In this document: piece by piece, positions 52,365 to 61,361 of the stretch | How positions within the stretch are numbered: position 1 is the stretch's first letter | How the letters are laid out: the number at the start of each line of letters is the position of its first letter | Source of the DNA: Mycobacteroides abscessus ATCC 19977 | Lineage (GTDB): Bacteria; Actinomycetota; Actinomycetes; Mycobacteriales; Mycobacteriaceae | DNA: 64,000 nucleotides | Assembly: GCF_000069185.1 (NCBI RefSeq) | Contig: NC_010397.1 | Location: 3,100,001 to 3,164,000, forward strand | Direction of reading: 5' to 3' | Translations under genes and position numbers: made by a program | Notes under the pieces: generated by a model | Told to the model about the DNA's origin: nothing | Seen by the model: the letters and a program-made list of their open reading frames with translations, nothing else | The model's database searches: none

Positions 52365-52886
52365 TCAGGGCAGTTCTTCCACGCACACGGTGAAGTTGCG
52401 GTCCACGTACGGATAGCCGAGCCCCGTGATGCAGTCGTCAGCGGTCGAGACTTGCTGCAGAATCTGGGTGACACGTTTCTTGTTCTGGGCGCGAGGATCG
52501 TTGCAATCGACGCGCACCGGGTCGCCGTCCCATTTGTCCGGAACGTCCATGCAGCCGCCGACCACCCAGTCGATGTCCAGACACAGAGCCTGGCTTTTGC
52601 GGCCGAATCCACGCTTGGCGTAATAGGAGGAATCGGCGTCACGTGGGCAGTCAGCGTCCGTCGCGGCCTTGGCAAAGACCTTGAAATTCGACGTGGGACT
52701 GCCGCACGGTTCCTTGACCATCTTGGCTCGCTGATCGCTGCCGCTGAGGTTCACACAATCGCCGACGGCCAGGCCATCGGAGGCCGCTGCTGCCGAACAA
52801 CCCGACAACAGCGCCACACCGACAGTAAGAAGAACAATGGACGCCGCCCCCAACGTTCCAGGGCCGCCCACTCGGGGGGAAAACAA
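52365..52886 (-). CDS. lppU: LppU-like lipoprotein
   Basis: About 173 residues with a hydrophobic N-terminus and lipobox LLSGC. The mature part has many cysteines (about eight), suggesting disulfides, and a DCV, CPRD and CVEELP pattern. Located between rpsO and pnp as Rv2784c in M. tuberculosis. The frame starts with TTG at 52886, three bases after rpsO; a GTG at 52871 is an alternative. Confidence 0.78.
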   Translation of the reverse strand: MFSPRVGGPGTLGAASIVLLTVGVALLSGCSAAAASDGLAVGDCVNLSGSDQRAKMVKEPCGSPTSNFKVFAKAATDADCPRDADSSYYAKRGFGRKSQALCLDIDWVVGGCMDVPDKWDGDPVRVDCNDPRAQNKKRVTQILQQVSTADDCITGLGYPYVDRNFTVCVEELP

Positions 52887-52888
52887 AG

Positions 52889-53158
52889 TCAGCGGCGCAG
52901 GCCCAGGCGCTCGATCAGCGAGCGGTAACGCGCGACGTCGACCTTGGCGACGTACTTGAGCAGACGACGGCGACGGCCGACCAGCAGCAGCAGACCACGA
53001 CGGCTGTGGTGGTCGTGCTTGTGGGTCTTGAGGTGCTCGGTCAGATCGACGATGCGCTTGGTCAGCATCGCGACCTGCGCCTCGGGGGAACCGGTATCGG
53101 TCTCGTGCAGCCCGTACTGGGCGAGGATTTCCTTCTTCTGCTCTGTGGTCAACGACAC
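52889..53158 (-). CDS. rpsO: 30S ribosomal protein S15
   Basis: S15 binds the 16S rRNA central domain and starts platform assembly. The conserved [14 protein letters not shown] and [11 protein letters not shown] are intact, with [11 protein letters not shown] at the end. The GTG at 53158 gives the usual 89 residues and has a GGAGAAG site six bases upstream. The alternative ATG at 53173 would add five residues. Confidence 0.9.
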   Translation of the reverse strand: MSLTTEQKKEILAQYGLHETDTGSPEAQVAMLTKRIVDLTEHLKTHKHDHHSRRGLLLLVGRRRRLLKYVAKVDVARYRSLIERLGLRR

Positions 53159-53251
53159 GGCAGGCTTCTCCATCAGTGAGGTTCGCGTCGAATTATCTGT
53201 AGCGGGCCACCGCGAACTGCAGCACCACCAGCGACGAAGTGTAGCGGTGCT

Positions 53252-54214
53252 TTAGTTTCGCGCCAAAATCGTGCGCGCCTTCTCGGCATCCTTGCCCATC
53301 GCCACAACCAGGTCGTCGATGGATTTGAACTTCTCCATGCTGCGGATTCTCGCGACGAAGTCGACTGCTACGTGCTGGCCGTACAGATCGGCGGTGGTGT
53401 CCAGAATGAACGCCTCGACAGTGCGTGCCTTCCCGGAGAAGGTCGGGTTGCTCCCCACCGAGACCGCCGCCTGATAACGCTCACCGGGAACCACGGTTCC
53501 CATGGTCGGACCGTGTCCGAGCAGTGTGAACCAGGCCGCGTACACCCCATCGGCGGGAATCGCCGAGAACATCGGGGGCGCCACATTGGCGGTCGGAAAG
53601 CCCAGTTCACGGCCGCGTCCGTCCCCGCGCACGACGACGCCTTCGACACGGTGCGGACGTCCCAAGGCTTCGGTGGCGGCCACCATGTCACCGGCATCGA
53701 CACATGACCTGATGTAGGTCGACGAGAACGTCACGGCGTGCTCTGTGACCAAGGTGACCGCGTCAACCTTGAAGCCGAAGCGCTCCCCGGCCTTCTTGAG
53801 CATCTGGACGTTCCCTGCGGCCTTTTTACCGAACGTGAAGTTCTCCCCGACCACCACCTCGGCGACGTGCAACCTCTCGACCAGCAGTTCATGCACATAG
53901 CGCTCGGGTGAGAGCTTCATGAACTCCGGCGTGAACGGCACCACGAGGAAGACGTCGACACCCAGTTCTTCGGCCAGCTCAGCGCGCCGGGTCAAGGTGG
54001 TGAGCTGCGCCGGGTGTGTTCCCGGGAACACCACTTCCATCGGATGCGGATCGAACGTCATCAGGACGCTCTTCAGATTAAGCTCACGTGCCGCCTTCAC
54101 GGCGCGCCCGATGAGTTCGGCGTGACCTCGGTGTACACCGTCGAACACACCGATCGTCAGCACGCACCGACCCCAGTCGGACGGGATTTCGTCTTGCCCG
54201 CGCCAGCGTTGCAC
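53252..54214 (-). CDS. ribF: Bifunctional riboflavin kinase / FAD synthetase
   Basis: A 320-residue enzyme that turns riboflavin into FMN and FAD. The N-terminal nucleotidyltransferase has GVFDGVHRGHAEL, the C-terminal riboflavin kinase GRGRELGFPTANV. The GTG start has TAGGCT seven bases upstream (54222-54227), consistent with leaderless transcription, and it is divergent from mntR. Confidence 0.95.
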   Translation of the reverse strand: MQRWRGQDEIPSDWGRCVLTIGVFDGVHRGHAELIGRAVKAARELNLKSVLMTFDPHPMEVVFPGTHPAQLTTLTRRAELAEELGVDVFLVVPFTPEFMKLSPERYVHELLVERLHVAEVVVGENFTFGKKAAGNVQMLKKAGERFGFKVDAVTLVTEHAVTFSSTYIRSCVDAGDMVAATEALGRPHRVEGVVVRGDGRGRELGFPTANVAPPMFSAIPADGVYAAWFTLLGHGPTMGTVVPGERYQAAVSVGSNPTFSGKARTVEAFILDTTADLYGQHVAVDFVARIRSMEKFKSIDDLVVAMGKDAEKARTILARN

Positions 54215-54291
54215 GGCCTAAAGCCTACTTCGGAAGCTGTGAGAAGGCCGACTTGGCGTTCGGTCTTCATTCCCTGACTAGGCTTACCTTC

Positions 54292-55014
54292 GTGAGCCCC
54301 ACTCGATCCGACCGGCCCGCCGGATCCGCCGATACCGATCTGACGACGGTCGCTCAGGACTACCTCAAGGTGATCTGGACCGCGCAGGAGTGGTCACACG
54401 AAAAGGTCAGCACCAAAATGTTGGCCGAGCGCATGGGCGTGTCGGCGAGCACCGCATCTGAATCGATACGCAAGCTCGCCGACCAAGGGCTCGTAGACCA
54501 CGAAAAGTACGGCGCGGTGACGCTGACCGACCACGGCCGCAAGGCGGCGGTGCTCATGGTCCGTCGGCACCGGCTGCTGGAGACGTATCTGGTCAACGAA
54601 CTCGGCTATGGCTGGGATGAAGTGCACGACGAGGCCGAAGTGCTGGAGCATGCCGTCTCGGACTTGCTCCTGGCCAAGATCGACGCAAAACTCGGCCACC
54701 CTCAACGCGATCCACATGGCGACCCGATCCCGGGCCCCGACGGCCAGGTGCCCACTCCCCCGGCACGCCAGCTATCGGACTGCGCCAACGGCGATACCGG
54801 CGTGGTGGCCCGAATCTCCGATTCCGATCCGGAGATGTTGCGCTACTTCGACACCGTGGGCGTGGCCCTGGATGCGCGGGTCACCGTCGATGAACGACGC
54901 GACTTCGCCGGAACCATCTCGGTCTCCATCGACAGCGATGAGCCGGGCCGCGACGAAAGGAAGCTGGAGCTGGGAAACCCAGCCGCGCAATCGATTTGGG
55001 TTGTACTCGACTGA
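54292..55014 (+). CDS. mntR: MntR/SirR family metal-dependent regulator
   Basis: A 240-residue DtxR-family repressor (Rv2788 type) with an N-terminal winged helix, a dimerisation/metal region (MVRRHRLLETYLVNELGYGWDEVHDEAEVLEH) and a C-terminal FeoA/SH3-like domain. The GTG has TAGGCT seven bases upstream (54279-54284). It represses manganese uptake in mycobacteria. Confidence 0.92.
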   Translation: MSPTRSDRPAGSADTDLTTVAQDYLKVIWTAQEWSHEKVSTKMLAERMGVSASTASESIRKLADQGLVDHEKYGAVTLTDHGRKAAVLMVRRHRLLETYLVNELGYGWDEVHDEAEVLEHAVSDLLLAKIDAKLGHPQRDPHGDPIPGPDGQVPTPPARQLSDCANGDTGVVARISDSDPEMLRYFDTVGVALDARVTVDERRDFAGTISVSIDSDEPGRDERKLELGNPAAQSIWVVLD

Positions 55015-55015
55015 A

Positions 55016-55588
55016 ATGGCCGACCACGCGGCGTGTGAATGCCTATTGTGCGTCGACTACGGCGATCGCGATCAGTACAACGACAGTGATCGCGACATCA
55101 TCGGGAGTGTCACCGAATACGGTTGGAGCGCACTGGGAATCGGCCCCACCTCGTCGGAAGAAAGTCCACCGTTCGCTTACACCGTGGGGTTGTGGCACAC
55201 CATGCGGTTGCCCGAGCTGGCAATCTACGGGGTCAACGACATCACGATGATGCAGCGCGCGCTCAATGCCGTGGCCAAGCAGGCACAAGAAGGGCGGGTG
55301 TTGCAGGTCGGCGAGACGTTCGCCGATGTGCTCGCGCTACCCGACGTGGACGACTACCGCGTCAAACTCTCCCCCATCGACCCCAGTTGGTACGACAACG
55401 AATTCGGTTTCGGACTGTGGTTCAACCGCACTAACCATGTGCGGTATCTGCAGATCCTGTGGCCCGACGGCGCGGGGCGTTTTCCCGGGAATCCCGAGCT
55501 CGATCCGCATTTCGACGATCGGCAGCCGCTGATGTGGATGCCCAGGGAGCTGCACCCTCCCAGCCGGTGGATCCGCCCGGCCGACTGA
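55016..55588 (+). CDS. DUF4262 protein
   Basis: A 190-residue DUF4262 protein with two N-terminal cysteines (CECLLC), FAYTVGLWHTMRLPELAI and QILWPDGAGRFPGNP. It begins one base after the mntR stop, so is probably cotranscribed. The family has no established function but is frequent next to toxin-like loci; that link is only suggestive. Confidence 0.85.
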   Translation: MADHAACECLLCVDYGDRDQYNDSDRDIIGSVTEYGWSALGIGPTSSEESPPFAYTVGLWHTMRLPELAIYGVNDITMMQRALNAVAKQAQEGRVLQVGETFADVLALPDVDDYRVKLSPIDPSWYDNEFGFGLWFNRTNHVRYLQILWPDGAGRFPGNPELDPHFDDRQPLMWMPRELHPPSRWIRPAD

Positions 55589-55697
55589 TTGAGCTGTTCT
55601 TTGTGGGTATGAACATCCACAAAAAGGGTGGAACCGAATCGCCGCCAGCCGCGTCAGACCCATAAAAGACCGCATCGAACCCAGGGAGGGCGAGGTA

Positions 55698-56015
55698 ATG
55701 ACATCAGCCGGCAATCCGCCGCTGCAGGTGGTAATCGACGAGGTCGGTGCGCTCAGTAAGTTCGCCGCGAGCCTTGCCGACCAAATGAGAGCGGGGTCAA
55801 GTTCACTGGATCGCGACGTCCAGTCGTTGTTCGGCGTCTGGAGGGGCAGTGCTGCCGATGCCTATCGGTCCGGATGGGACGAAATGCAGGACGGTGCAAC
55901 GAAAGTGTGGAATGCGCTGACTGATATCGCCTCTACGCTGGGCTCAAATGCTGCGGTATTCCATGCGCAGGAGACCTCAACCGCGTCGTCCATCACTTCG
56001 ACACAGGCGGGCTGA
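55698..56015 (+). CDS. WXG100/ESAT-6-like protein 1 of the toxin cassette
   Basis: A 105-residue ESX-secreted type protein with two predicted helices around a W48-R-G50 turn, followed by a Thr/Ser-rich tail. A GGAGGGCGAGG ribosome site precedes the ATG. It is first in a four-gene unit with a second WXG100 gene (5-bp step), a toxin-like gene and a partner. It probably forms a heterodimer with the next product for type VII secretion. Confidence 0.87.
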   Translation: MTSAGNPPLQVVIDEVGALSKFAASLADQMRAGSSSLDRDVQSLFGVWRGSAADAYRSGWDEMQDGATKVWNALTDIASTLGSNAAVFHAQETSTASSITSTQAG

Positions 56016-56019
56016 CTGG

Positions 56020-56331
56020 ATGCCCGCTCACGTGGAATCGGAGTTCTCCTTCGATCTTGACCACATCGAGCAGGTGACGTCCCGCGCTCGGGGTTTCAAG
56101 GAGTTTGTCACCGAGAACCTCGACCAGCTGGAGTCGCGCGCTCAGAAACTTGTGCAAAGTGGGCAGTGGACCGGTGCCGCTGCCGCCGCCTACTCCGAAG
56201 CCCACAAGGAGTGGATGGATGCGGCACGTGAGCTTGTCGAGGGGTTGAACCAGATGGAAGAGGCCGCGCGAACCGCTCACGGCGCCTACTCGGAGGCACA
56301 AGAAGCCAATCTTCGAATGGCGCGAGGTTGA
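56020..56331 (+). CDS. WXG100/ESAT-6-like protein 2 of the toxin cassette
   Basis: A 103-residue helical-hairpin protein with W50-T-G52 at the turn. It begins four bases after the first WXG100 stop. The C-terminal helix has an AYSEAQE stretch, near but not matching the YxxxD/E secretion motif. The toxin gene starts one base after its TGA. It should pair with the first protein as EsxE pairs with EsxF. Confidence 0.87.
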   Translation: MPAHVESEFSFDLDHIEQVTSRARGFKEFVTENLDQLESRAQKLVQSGQWTGAAAAAYSEAHKEWMDAARELVEGLNQMEEAARTAHGAYSEAQEANLRMARG

Positions 56332-56332
56332 T

Positions 56333-57634
56333 GTGCCCGTTGTCGTCGAATCAGCGGCGTACTACGCGGCCGCCAACACCTGCTACAAACTCTCGACCGA
56401 CGTCCAAGCCGCATTCAAACCTCTTTCCCGTGTCCTCACCTTGGAAACCAGCGGAATGGCCGGCGGCTATCAAGCCGTCAAAGCCTGGTCTTCGGGATAT
56501 GACAATCGTGCCGCAGCTCTCACCACGGCGACCACCGAATATGCACGAGCGCTACAGCGCCTGGGCGACATCCTGACTGCGGCGGGCTACAACTGGGCCA
56601 TCGCCGACTGGAGAGCAAACCGCGATCCCAACAAGGGAACGGGCCCAGCCTGCCCTCGGACGATCCCGTCCGAACTGCCTTATGGGGCAGATGTTGTCGT
56701 CGGTGTGGCATCGTCAAAACACAACGGCCCGGGTCTTGAGTCGGATGTGCCCGACCTGTACAAGAAGGTTGTCGCTCAGGTAGCGGGCGGGGAGATCCCG
56801 GACGGTGATACAAACAAGCTCGACAGTGCGGCCAAGGCGTGGAAGACGTTTGCCGACAATGACGCGATCTCCCGGGGCGAATCCGATCTGAGGCTCGCGG
56901 CTAGCGCATTGAGTAATTTTCATGCCCCGGATATCCCGAACCTCAGCGAGCACCTCACGACGCTCTCGACAAGTGCTGGCAGAATCAAGCTGGCCGCAAG
57001 CGATCTCGCCACCTCGACAACCGCCCACTATGCGGCGCTTAGTCAGCTGCGCTCAGATATGCAGTTCGCCATCGCCACTACTCTCGGTGTTGGACTAGCC
57101 GCCATCGCCGCGATCGCTGTCATCACTCGGGGCCGTGCTACCGCAGGTGGCGCTGAGATCGCAGCCACAGCGGTAGACGCCTGCGCATCATCGCTTGCGG
57201 CATGCATCCGTCCCTTCCTTACAACGTTGGGCGGTATCACTTTTAACGCAGAAGCGGTCACCGCCGCGGGCCTCGGCGCGATCATCGGATTGTCGATCGC
57301 AACGATTACCGGGGAAACAGTGGTCTACTCGAACTACAAGCCACCTGGTGACGCGTTCGACAAGACCGGCGCGAAGTCACCCGGTTATCCGGGTGACTAT
57401 CCGGCGGGATCATTGCCAAGAGAGTTCGTACCTCCGAAGGACGGACCCAAATGGGTGCCCAATCCCAACCCCAAAGGTAACCGTTTTGGCTGGCTAGACG
57501 CCGATGGAAACGTGTGGGTCCCCACCGGCAAGGGGGGCCTGGCCCACGGTGGGCCGCACTGGGACGTCCAGGATCCGAAAACTGGTAAACACGAAAATGT
57601 TCCGCCACCACTTCCCGAAGGAGAAGGTAAGTGA
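56333..57634 (+). CDS. Predicted ESX-exported polymorphic toxin (type 37-like C-terminus)
   Basis: A 433-residue protein starting with GTG. Residues 1-90 are helical and Ala-rich, with an AAGYNWAIADW end typical of ESX-substrate regions. Residues 244-330 contain two hydrophobic stretches. The C-terminal 90 residues have a Pro-rich linker, GWLDADGNVWVPTG and GGPHWDVQDPKTG, with His409-Trp-Asp411, matching the polymorphic toxin type 37 pattern, predicted to be an RNase. Architecture resembles CpnT. The immunity-like gene overlaps the stop. Function is inferred, not proven. Confidence 0.75.
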   Translation: MPVVVESAAYYAAANTCYKLSTDVQAAFKPLSRVLTLETSGMAGGYQAVKAWSSGYDNRAAALTTATTEYARALQRLGDILTAAGYNWAIADWRANRDPNKGTGPACPRTIPSELPYGADVVVGVASSKHNGPGLESDVPDLYKKVVAQVAGGEIPDGDTNKLDSAAKAWKTFADNDAISRGESDLRLAASALSNFHAPDIPNLSEHLTTLSTSAGRIKLAASDLATSTTAHYAALSQLRSDMQFAIATTLGVGLAAIAAIAVITRGRATAGGAEIAATAVDACASSLAACIRPFLTTLGGITFNAEAVTAAGLGAIIGLSIATITGETVVYSNYKPPGDAFDKTGAKSPGYPGDYPAGSLPREFVPPKDGPKWVPNPNPKGNRFGWLDADGNVWVPTGKGGLAHGGPHWDVQDPKTGKHENVPPPLPEGEGK

Positions 57635-58356
57635 GCGATCGTACACCGGTGGTCGTCCGAGCACCGGGCGTTGTCTACCAATCCGACTTCGATGAAGCGG
57701 TGTTCTTCCAATGGCTCGACAAGATGCCAGGGGCTTGGTCGCATGGCGGTGCGCGCCAAACGTTACAGGTGGCCGTTGATCCCGATGCTCTCGATGAAGA
57801 CGCCCTGAGTGAATTCGTCGGGCTCTATCGGCGTTACCACGTAAGCGCCGCAGAGCTCCAGGTCTTGGCTGGCACTCGCCTAGGTTCCTGGTTTAGCTCG
57901 CCCGATCGATTCTGGCATCGAGAGATTTTCGAGCGCCCTTCGCCGGCCGAGGATCAGCTGAGCCGCGAACTGTTCTCGGGCGATCTCCCTTGGAACATCG
58001 AACCCACCGTTGGCACACGCGTGAACGTCTGGCCGCCTGACATCAATGTGAGCCCCACTCCAGATCATGTGGTCCTCAAGGCCACCGGTGTCCGCTACTA
58101 TTCCGAGCTCGACGAAGCGGCCTTCTTTGAATGGCTGGATAAAAACCCACAAGTCGAGTCCTACCGTGGTCGCAACCACACTCTCTACATCAATGTGAAT
58201 GTCGACAGCGGCGAGGAATGGGAACTGTGCGAACTCGCCGCTCTCTACACCCGATACAACATCGACATGACAGAACTGCGAGTTCTGAATTCGGGCAACT
58301 TCGGACCTTGGTTCAGCGACCCCAAATGGTGGTGGCACAAGGCCGTTTTCGGGTAG
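57631..58356 (+). CDS. Probable immunity protein with internal duplication
   Basis: A 241-residue soluble protein whose GTG overlaps the toxin stop as GTGA with a GGAGAAGG ribosome site. Two copies of one domain begin near residues 13 and 153 (GVVYQSDFDEAVFFQWLDK and GVRYYSELDEAAFFEWLDK) and both end in a WFS-x-P-x5-H-x3-F pattern. No signal peptide, so cytosolic protection against the toxin is inferred from gene order. No known immunity family is recognised. Confidence 0.72.
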   Translation: MSDRTPVVVRAPGVVYQSDFDEAVFFQWLDKMPGAWSHGGARQTLQVAVDPDALDEDALSEFVGLYRRYHVSAAELQVLAGTRLGSWFSSPDRFWHREIFERPSPAEDQLSRELFSGDLPWNIEPTVGTRVNVWPPDINVSPTPDHVVLKATGVRYYSELDEAAFFEWLDKNPQVESYRGRNHTLYINVNVDSGEEWELCELAALYTRYNIDMTELRVLNSGNFGPWFSDPKWWWHKAVFG

Positions 58357-58359
58357 CCG

Positions 58360-59256
58360 CTACAAATTCGCGGGCCGCAACACCACGACCGATGTGGTGC
58401 GTGATCCCTTGTCCGCCAGCAGCGCGATGACGCGATCATCGGCATCCACCGCCGCGTAGGTGCCTTCGATCCCCGCAGGCGCCAGTGGCCGACCGTTACG
58501 CACCGCATCCACCTCGGCGGCGTCCAGGTCACGCCGGGGAAAGCCTTGCCGGCACGCGGAATCCAGGTCCAGGGTTAGCGTCGCGCCATCGGCCAGCTCC
58601 TCGAGCGTGCGGGCTCGATCCAGCCCGAAATCACCAACCCTGGTGCGCCGCAGTGCCGTCAGGTGTCCGCCCACACCGAGCGCGGCCCCCGCATCCCGGG
58701 CGAGCGCACGAATATAGGTCCCCGAGCTGCAGTCGATTTCCACGTCCACATCGATCAGGTCCTCACCCGAGCCTCGCACCGCCAACACGTCGAAGCGAGA
58801 GATACGCACCGGACGCGCGGCCAGCTCGACCGACTGCCCCTCGCGTGCCAGCTTGTACGCGCGCTGTCCGTCGACCTTGATCGCACTCACCGAGGACGGC
58901 ACCTGCGCGATATCTCCACGCAGTCCGGCCACGGCGGCCTCGATATCCACCTCGGTGAGGTGCGATGCCGAAATCGTTTGCAGCACCTCCCCTTCGGCAT
59001 CATCGGTGCTGGTGCTCTGACCGAATCGGATAGTCGCCGCGTACGACTTGGTGGTCAACGTGAGTAGGCCCATGATCTTGGTGGCCCGCTCGATCCCAAT
59101 GACCAGTACTCCGGTAGCCATCGGGTCGAGGGTCCCGGCATGCCCCACCTTACGGGTGGAAAATATTCTGCGACAACGCGACACCACGTCATGACTCGTC
59201 ATTCCGGCGGGCTTGTCAACGATCACCAGGCCCGCCCGGCTCAGCGGATCGGTCAC
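58360..59256 (-). CDS. truB: tRNA pseudouridine-55 synthase
   Basis: A 298-residue pseudouridine synthase with the catalytic Asp in [13 protein letters not shown], plus [10 protein letters not shown]. It modifies U55 of tRNAs. The GTG at 59256 overlaps the pptT stop as GTGA and matches the usual start. It converges on the toxin cassette with only 3 bp between stop codons. Confidence 0.94.
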   Translation of the reverse strand: MTDPLSRAGLVIVDKPAGMTSHDVVSRCRRIFSTRKVGHAGTLDPMATGVLVIGIERATKIMGLLTLTTKSYAATIRFGQSTSTDDAEGEVLQTISASHLTEVDIEAAVAGLRGDIAQVPSSVSAIKVDGQRAYKLAREGQSVELAARPVRISRFDVLAVRGSGEDLIDVDVEIDCSSGTYIRALARDAGAALGVGGHLTALRRTRVGDFGLDRARTLEELADGATLTLDLDSACRQGFPRRDLDAAEVDAVRNGRPLAPAGIEGTYAAVDADDRVIALLADKGSRTTSVVVLRPANL

Positions 59257-59906
59257 GGCACCACAATCGCGGTCAAGATCAAACCCTTGTCGATGATCCA
59301 TCGGCCGTCAAAGGCCGACAGCACGGTGCCGTCGTTGGCCCTGCCGTCAACCAAGATTCGCGAAGTAAACGTTCCATCCGGGTCAATCGTGATGTGAGCG
59401 TCCTCGAAACCAAGCCAGCGGGCAGTCAACGGGAACCATGCCTTGTACGTGGTTTCCTTGGCACAGAACAACAATCGGTCCCAATGGGTGCCAGCAGGCA
59501 ACGCGTCCAGCTCGTCACGCTCGACGGGCAGGGCAATCGACTTGAGCACGCCATTGGGCAATACATCGTGCGGTTCGGCGTCGATGCCCACCGAACGCAC
59601 CTCGCCCGTCCGCCCCACCACGGCCCCCCGGAAGCCCTCGGTATGCGTCATGCTGCCCACGATCCCATCGGGCCACAGCGGTTGCCCCTTGTCTCCCTTG
59701 AGGATCGGCACCTCTGGAATGCCAAGCACGGAGAGCGCCTGCCGGGCGCAGTACCGCACGGTGATGAATTCGTTGCGCCGCTTGGCCACCGACTTGGCGA
59801 TCAACGGTTCCTCTTCGGGCAGCGGCTCCAGACCGGGCGGGTCTTCATACAACTCGGCCGACGGCAACAGCTCGGGAACTACCGAAGCGATCAACTGATC
59901 AGTCAC
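59253..59906 (-). CDS. pptT: 4'-phosphopantetheinyl transferase PptT
   Basis: A 217-residue Sfp-type enzyme that activates carrier proteins for mycolate and siderophore synthesis. [25 protein letters not shown] and [17 protein letters not shown] match M. tuberculosis PptT with Mg2+ and CoA sites. The GTG at 59906 aligns with the normal N-terminus and overlaps the pptH stop by 8 bp; an ATG at 59933 is an alternative. Confidence 0.95.
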   Translation of the reverse strand: MTDQLIASVVPELLPSAELYEDPPGLEPLPEEEPLIAKSVAKRRNEFITVRYCARQALSVLGIPEVPILKGDKGQPLWPDGIVGSMTHTEGFRGAVVGRTGEVRSVGIDAEPHDVLPNGVLKSIALPVERDELDALPAGTHWDRLLFCAKETTYKAWFPLTARWLGFEDAHITIDPDGTFTSRILVDGRANDGTVLSAFDGRWIIDKGLILTAIVVP

Positions 59907-60852
59907 TGGCACGCTCCTTGGCAAGCCGCTCACGGAATCGTTTGGCTGCCACCCTCATCTGCTCAGTGATCTCGAAATGACCACCGAACTCGTTGAGGTA
60001 GCCGGGCGGATAATGTGGCGCCGGCAGAATCTGCCGAAGCCACGAATATGGTTTGCGCTGGGCCCATTCCCGCGGATAGCCCACCGATACCTCTTCAAAC
60101 CTGACGTCGTCGTACCAGGTGGTTCGCGGAATGTGTAGATGTCCGTACACCGAGCATGCGGCGTTGTAACGGGTATGCCAGTCCGCGGTTTCGGTGGTTC
60201 CACACCACAGCGAGAACTCGGGGTAGAACAACGCGTCGCAGGGTTCACGCACCAGCGGAAAATGGTTCACCAGGACTGTCGGAGTCATCCAGTCCAAATC
60301 CTCTAGGCGCTTGCGGGTGTACCGCAGCCGATCTCGGCACCAGGCATCGCGTGTGGCGAAAGGCTCACTGGAGAGCAAGAACTCGTCAGTGGCCACCACG
60401 TTGCGATCACGGGCGATCTTGAGCCCCTCGGCCTTGCTGTTGGCCCCTTCCGGCAGAAATGTGTAGTCGTACAACACAAACATCGGCACGATGGTGGCCG
60501 GACCACCCTGTTCCACCCATACCGGGTAGGGATGTTCGGGGGTGATTACACCCATCTCGTCGCACATGTTGACCAGGTAGTCGTACCGGGACTGCCCGAA
60601 GATCTGCATCGGATCGCGCGCCGTGGTCCACAGTTCGTGGTTGCCCGGTACCCAGATCACCTTGGTAAACCTGCGCCGCAACAGATCCAGCGCCGCCCGG
60701 ATGTCATCGCTACGTTCGGCCACATCCCCGGCGACGATCAGCCAGTCCTCGGGAGAGGCCGGGTGCAGTTCTTCCAGGACAGACTTGTTGGCCGACTGCC
60801 CGACATGCAGGTCACTGATGGCCCAGAGCGTGGGCTCGCGTTCCTGCGTCAT
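59899..60852 (-). CDS. pptH: Phosphopantetheinyl hydrolase-type metallophosphoesterase
   Basis: A 317-residue metallophosphoesterase homologous to Rv2795c (PptH), which removes the phosphopantetheine that PptT adds. DLHVG, GDVAE, GNHELW, NHFPL and GHLHIP give the five metal-binding blocks. TACATT at 60859-60864 lies six bases before the ATG. It is translationally coupled to pptT. Confidence 0.92.
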   Translation of the reverse strand: MTQEREPTLWAISDLHVGQSANKSVLEELHPASPEDWLIVAGDVAERSDDIRAALDLLRRRFTKVIWVPGNHELWTTARDPMQIFGQSRYDYLVNMCDEMGVITPEHPYPVWVEQGGPATIVPMFVLYDYTFLPEGANSKAEGLKIARDRNVVATDEFLLSSEPFATRDAWCRDRLRYTRKRLEDLDWMTPTVLVNHFPLVREPCDALFYPEFSLWCGTTETADWHTRYNAACSVYGHLHIPRTTWYDDVRFEEVSVGYPREWAQRKPYSWLRQILPAPHYPPGYLNEFGGHFEITEQMRVAAKRFRERLAKERASD

Positions 60853-60865
60853 CCGGCCAATGTAC

Positions 60866-61342
60866 CTACAGGTTTATCTTGCAGCTCTGCCCCACGTCGA
60901 GAACGCGCAGCGCGCGTCCACTTCCCACCCAGAACGCACAGGACAGCGCGAGATCCGTCAGCAATCCGTCATCGAAATGCTGACGTGCCCGCTCCCAGAA
61001 CTCGTCGTCCTCGCGTAACCCAACGTGATCGGTGGCGAAACGGTGCGCGAACTCGGCGGCCGTACGCTCCGCCTCGCTGTATCGCGCCGAGGTACGCCAC
61101 CGATCGGCCTCGGCATAAAAATCCCCGTCGAGTTCACCGCTCTGCACAAAACGGGTGTTCTGACACACCGAGCATTCGTTCGCAAAGGCCACTGCCATCC
61201 GGGCCAACTCCCGCACCCCAAGGGGAAGCCGACTGCGGTTGTACACCGCATCAGAAAATCCGGCGAAACCCGGCGCCATTTCCGGGGAGCCCATCAGCCA
61301 GCCGGCCACGTCGTCGTCTGCATAGTTCCCAATTCGTGCCAT
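60866..61342 (-). CDS. Carboxymuconolactone decarboxylase-type (AhpD-like) protein
   Basis: A 158-residue CMD-fold protein with ECSVCQNTRFVQSG, the redox Cys pair expected of AhpD-like enzymes. TACCGT at 61349-61354 is six bases before the ATG, and a canonical KstR box overlaps its -35 region. It should be controlled by cholesterol or related steroid. Frame upstream of the ATG is rejected. Confidence 0.87.
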   Translation of the reverse strand: MARIGNYADDDVAGWLMGSPEMAPGFAGFSDAVYNRSRLPLGVRELARMAVAFANECSVCQNTRFVQSGELDGDFYAEADRWRTSARYSEAERTAAEFAHRFATDHVGLREDDEFWERARQHFDDGLLTDLALSCAFWVGSGRALRVLDVGQSCKINL

Positions 61343-61361
61343 GGCGTCACGGTACTCCTGG

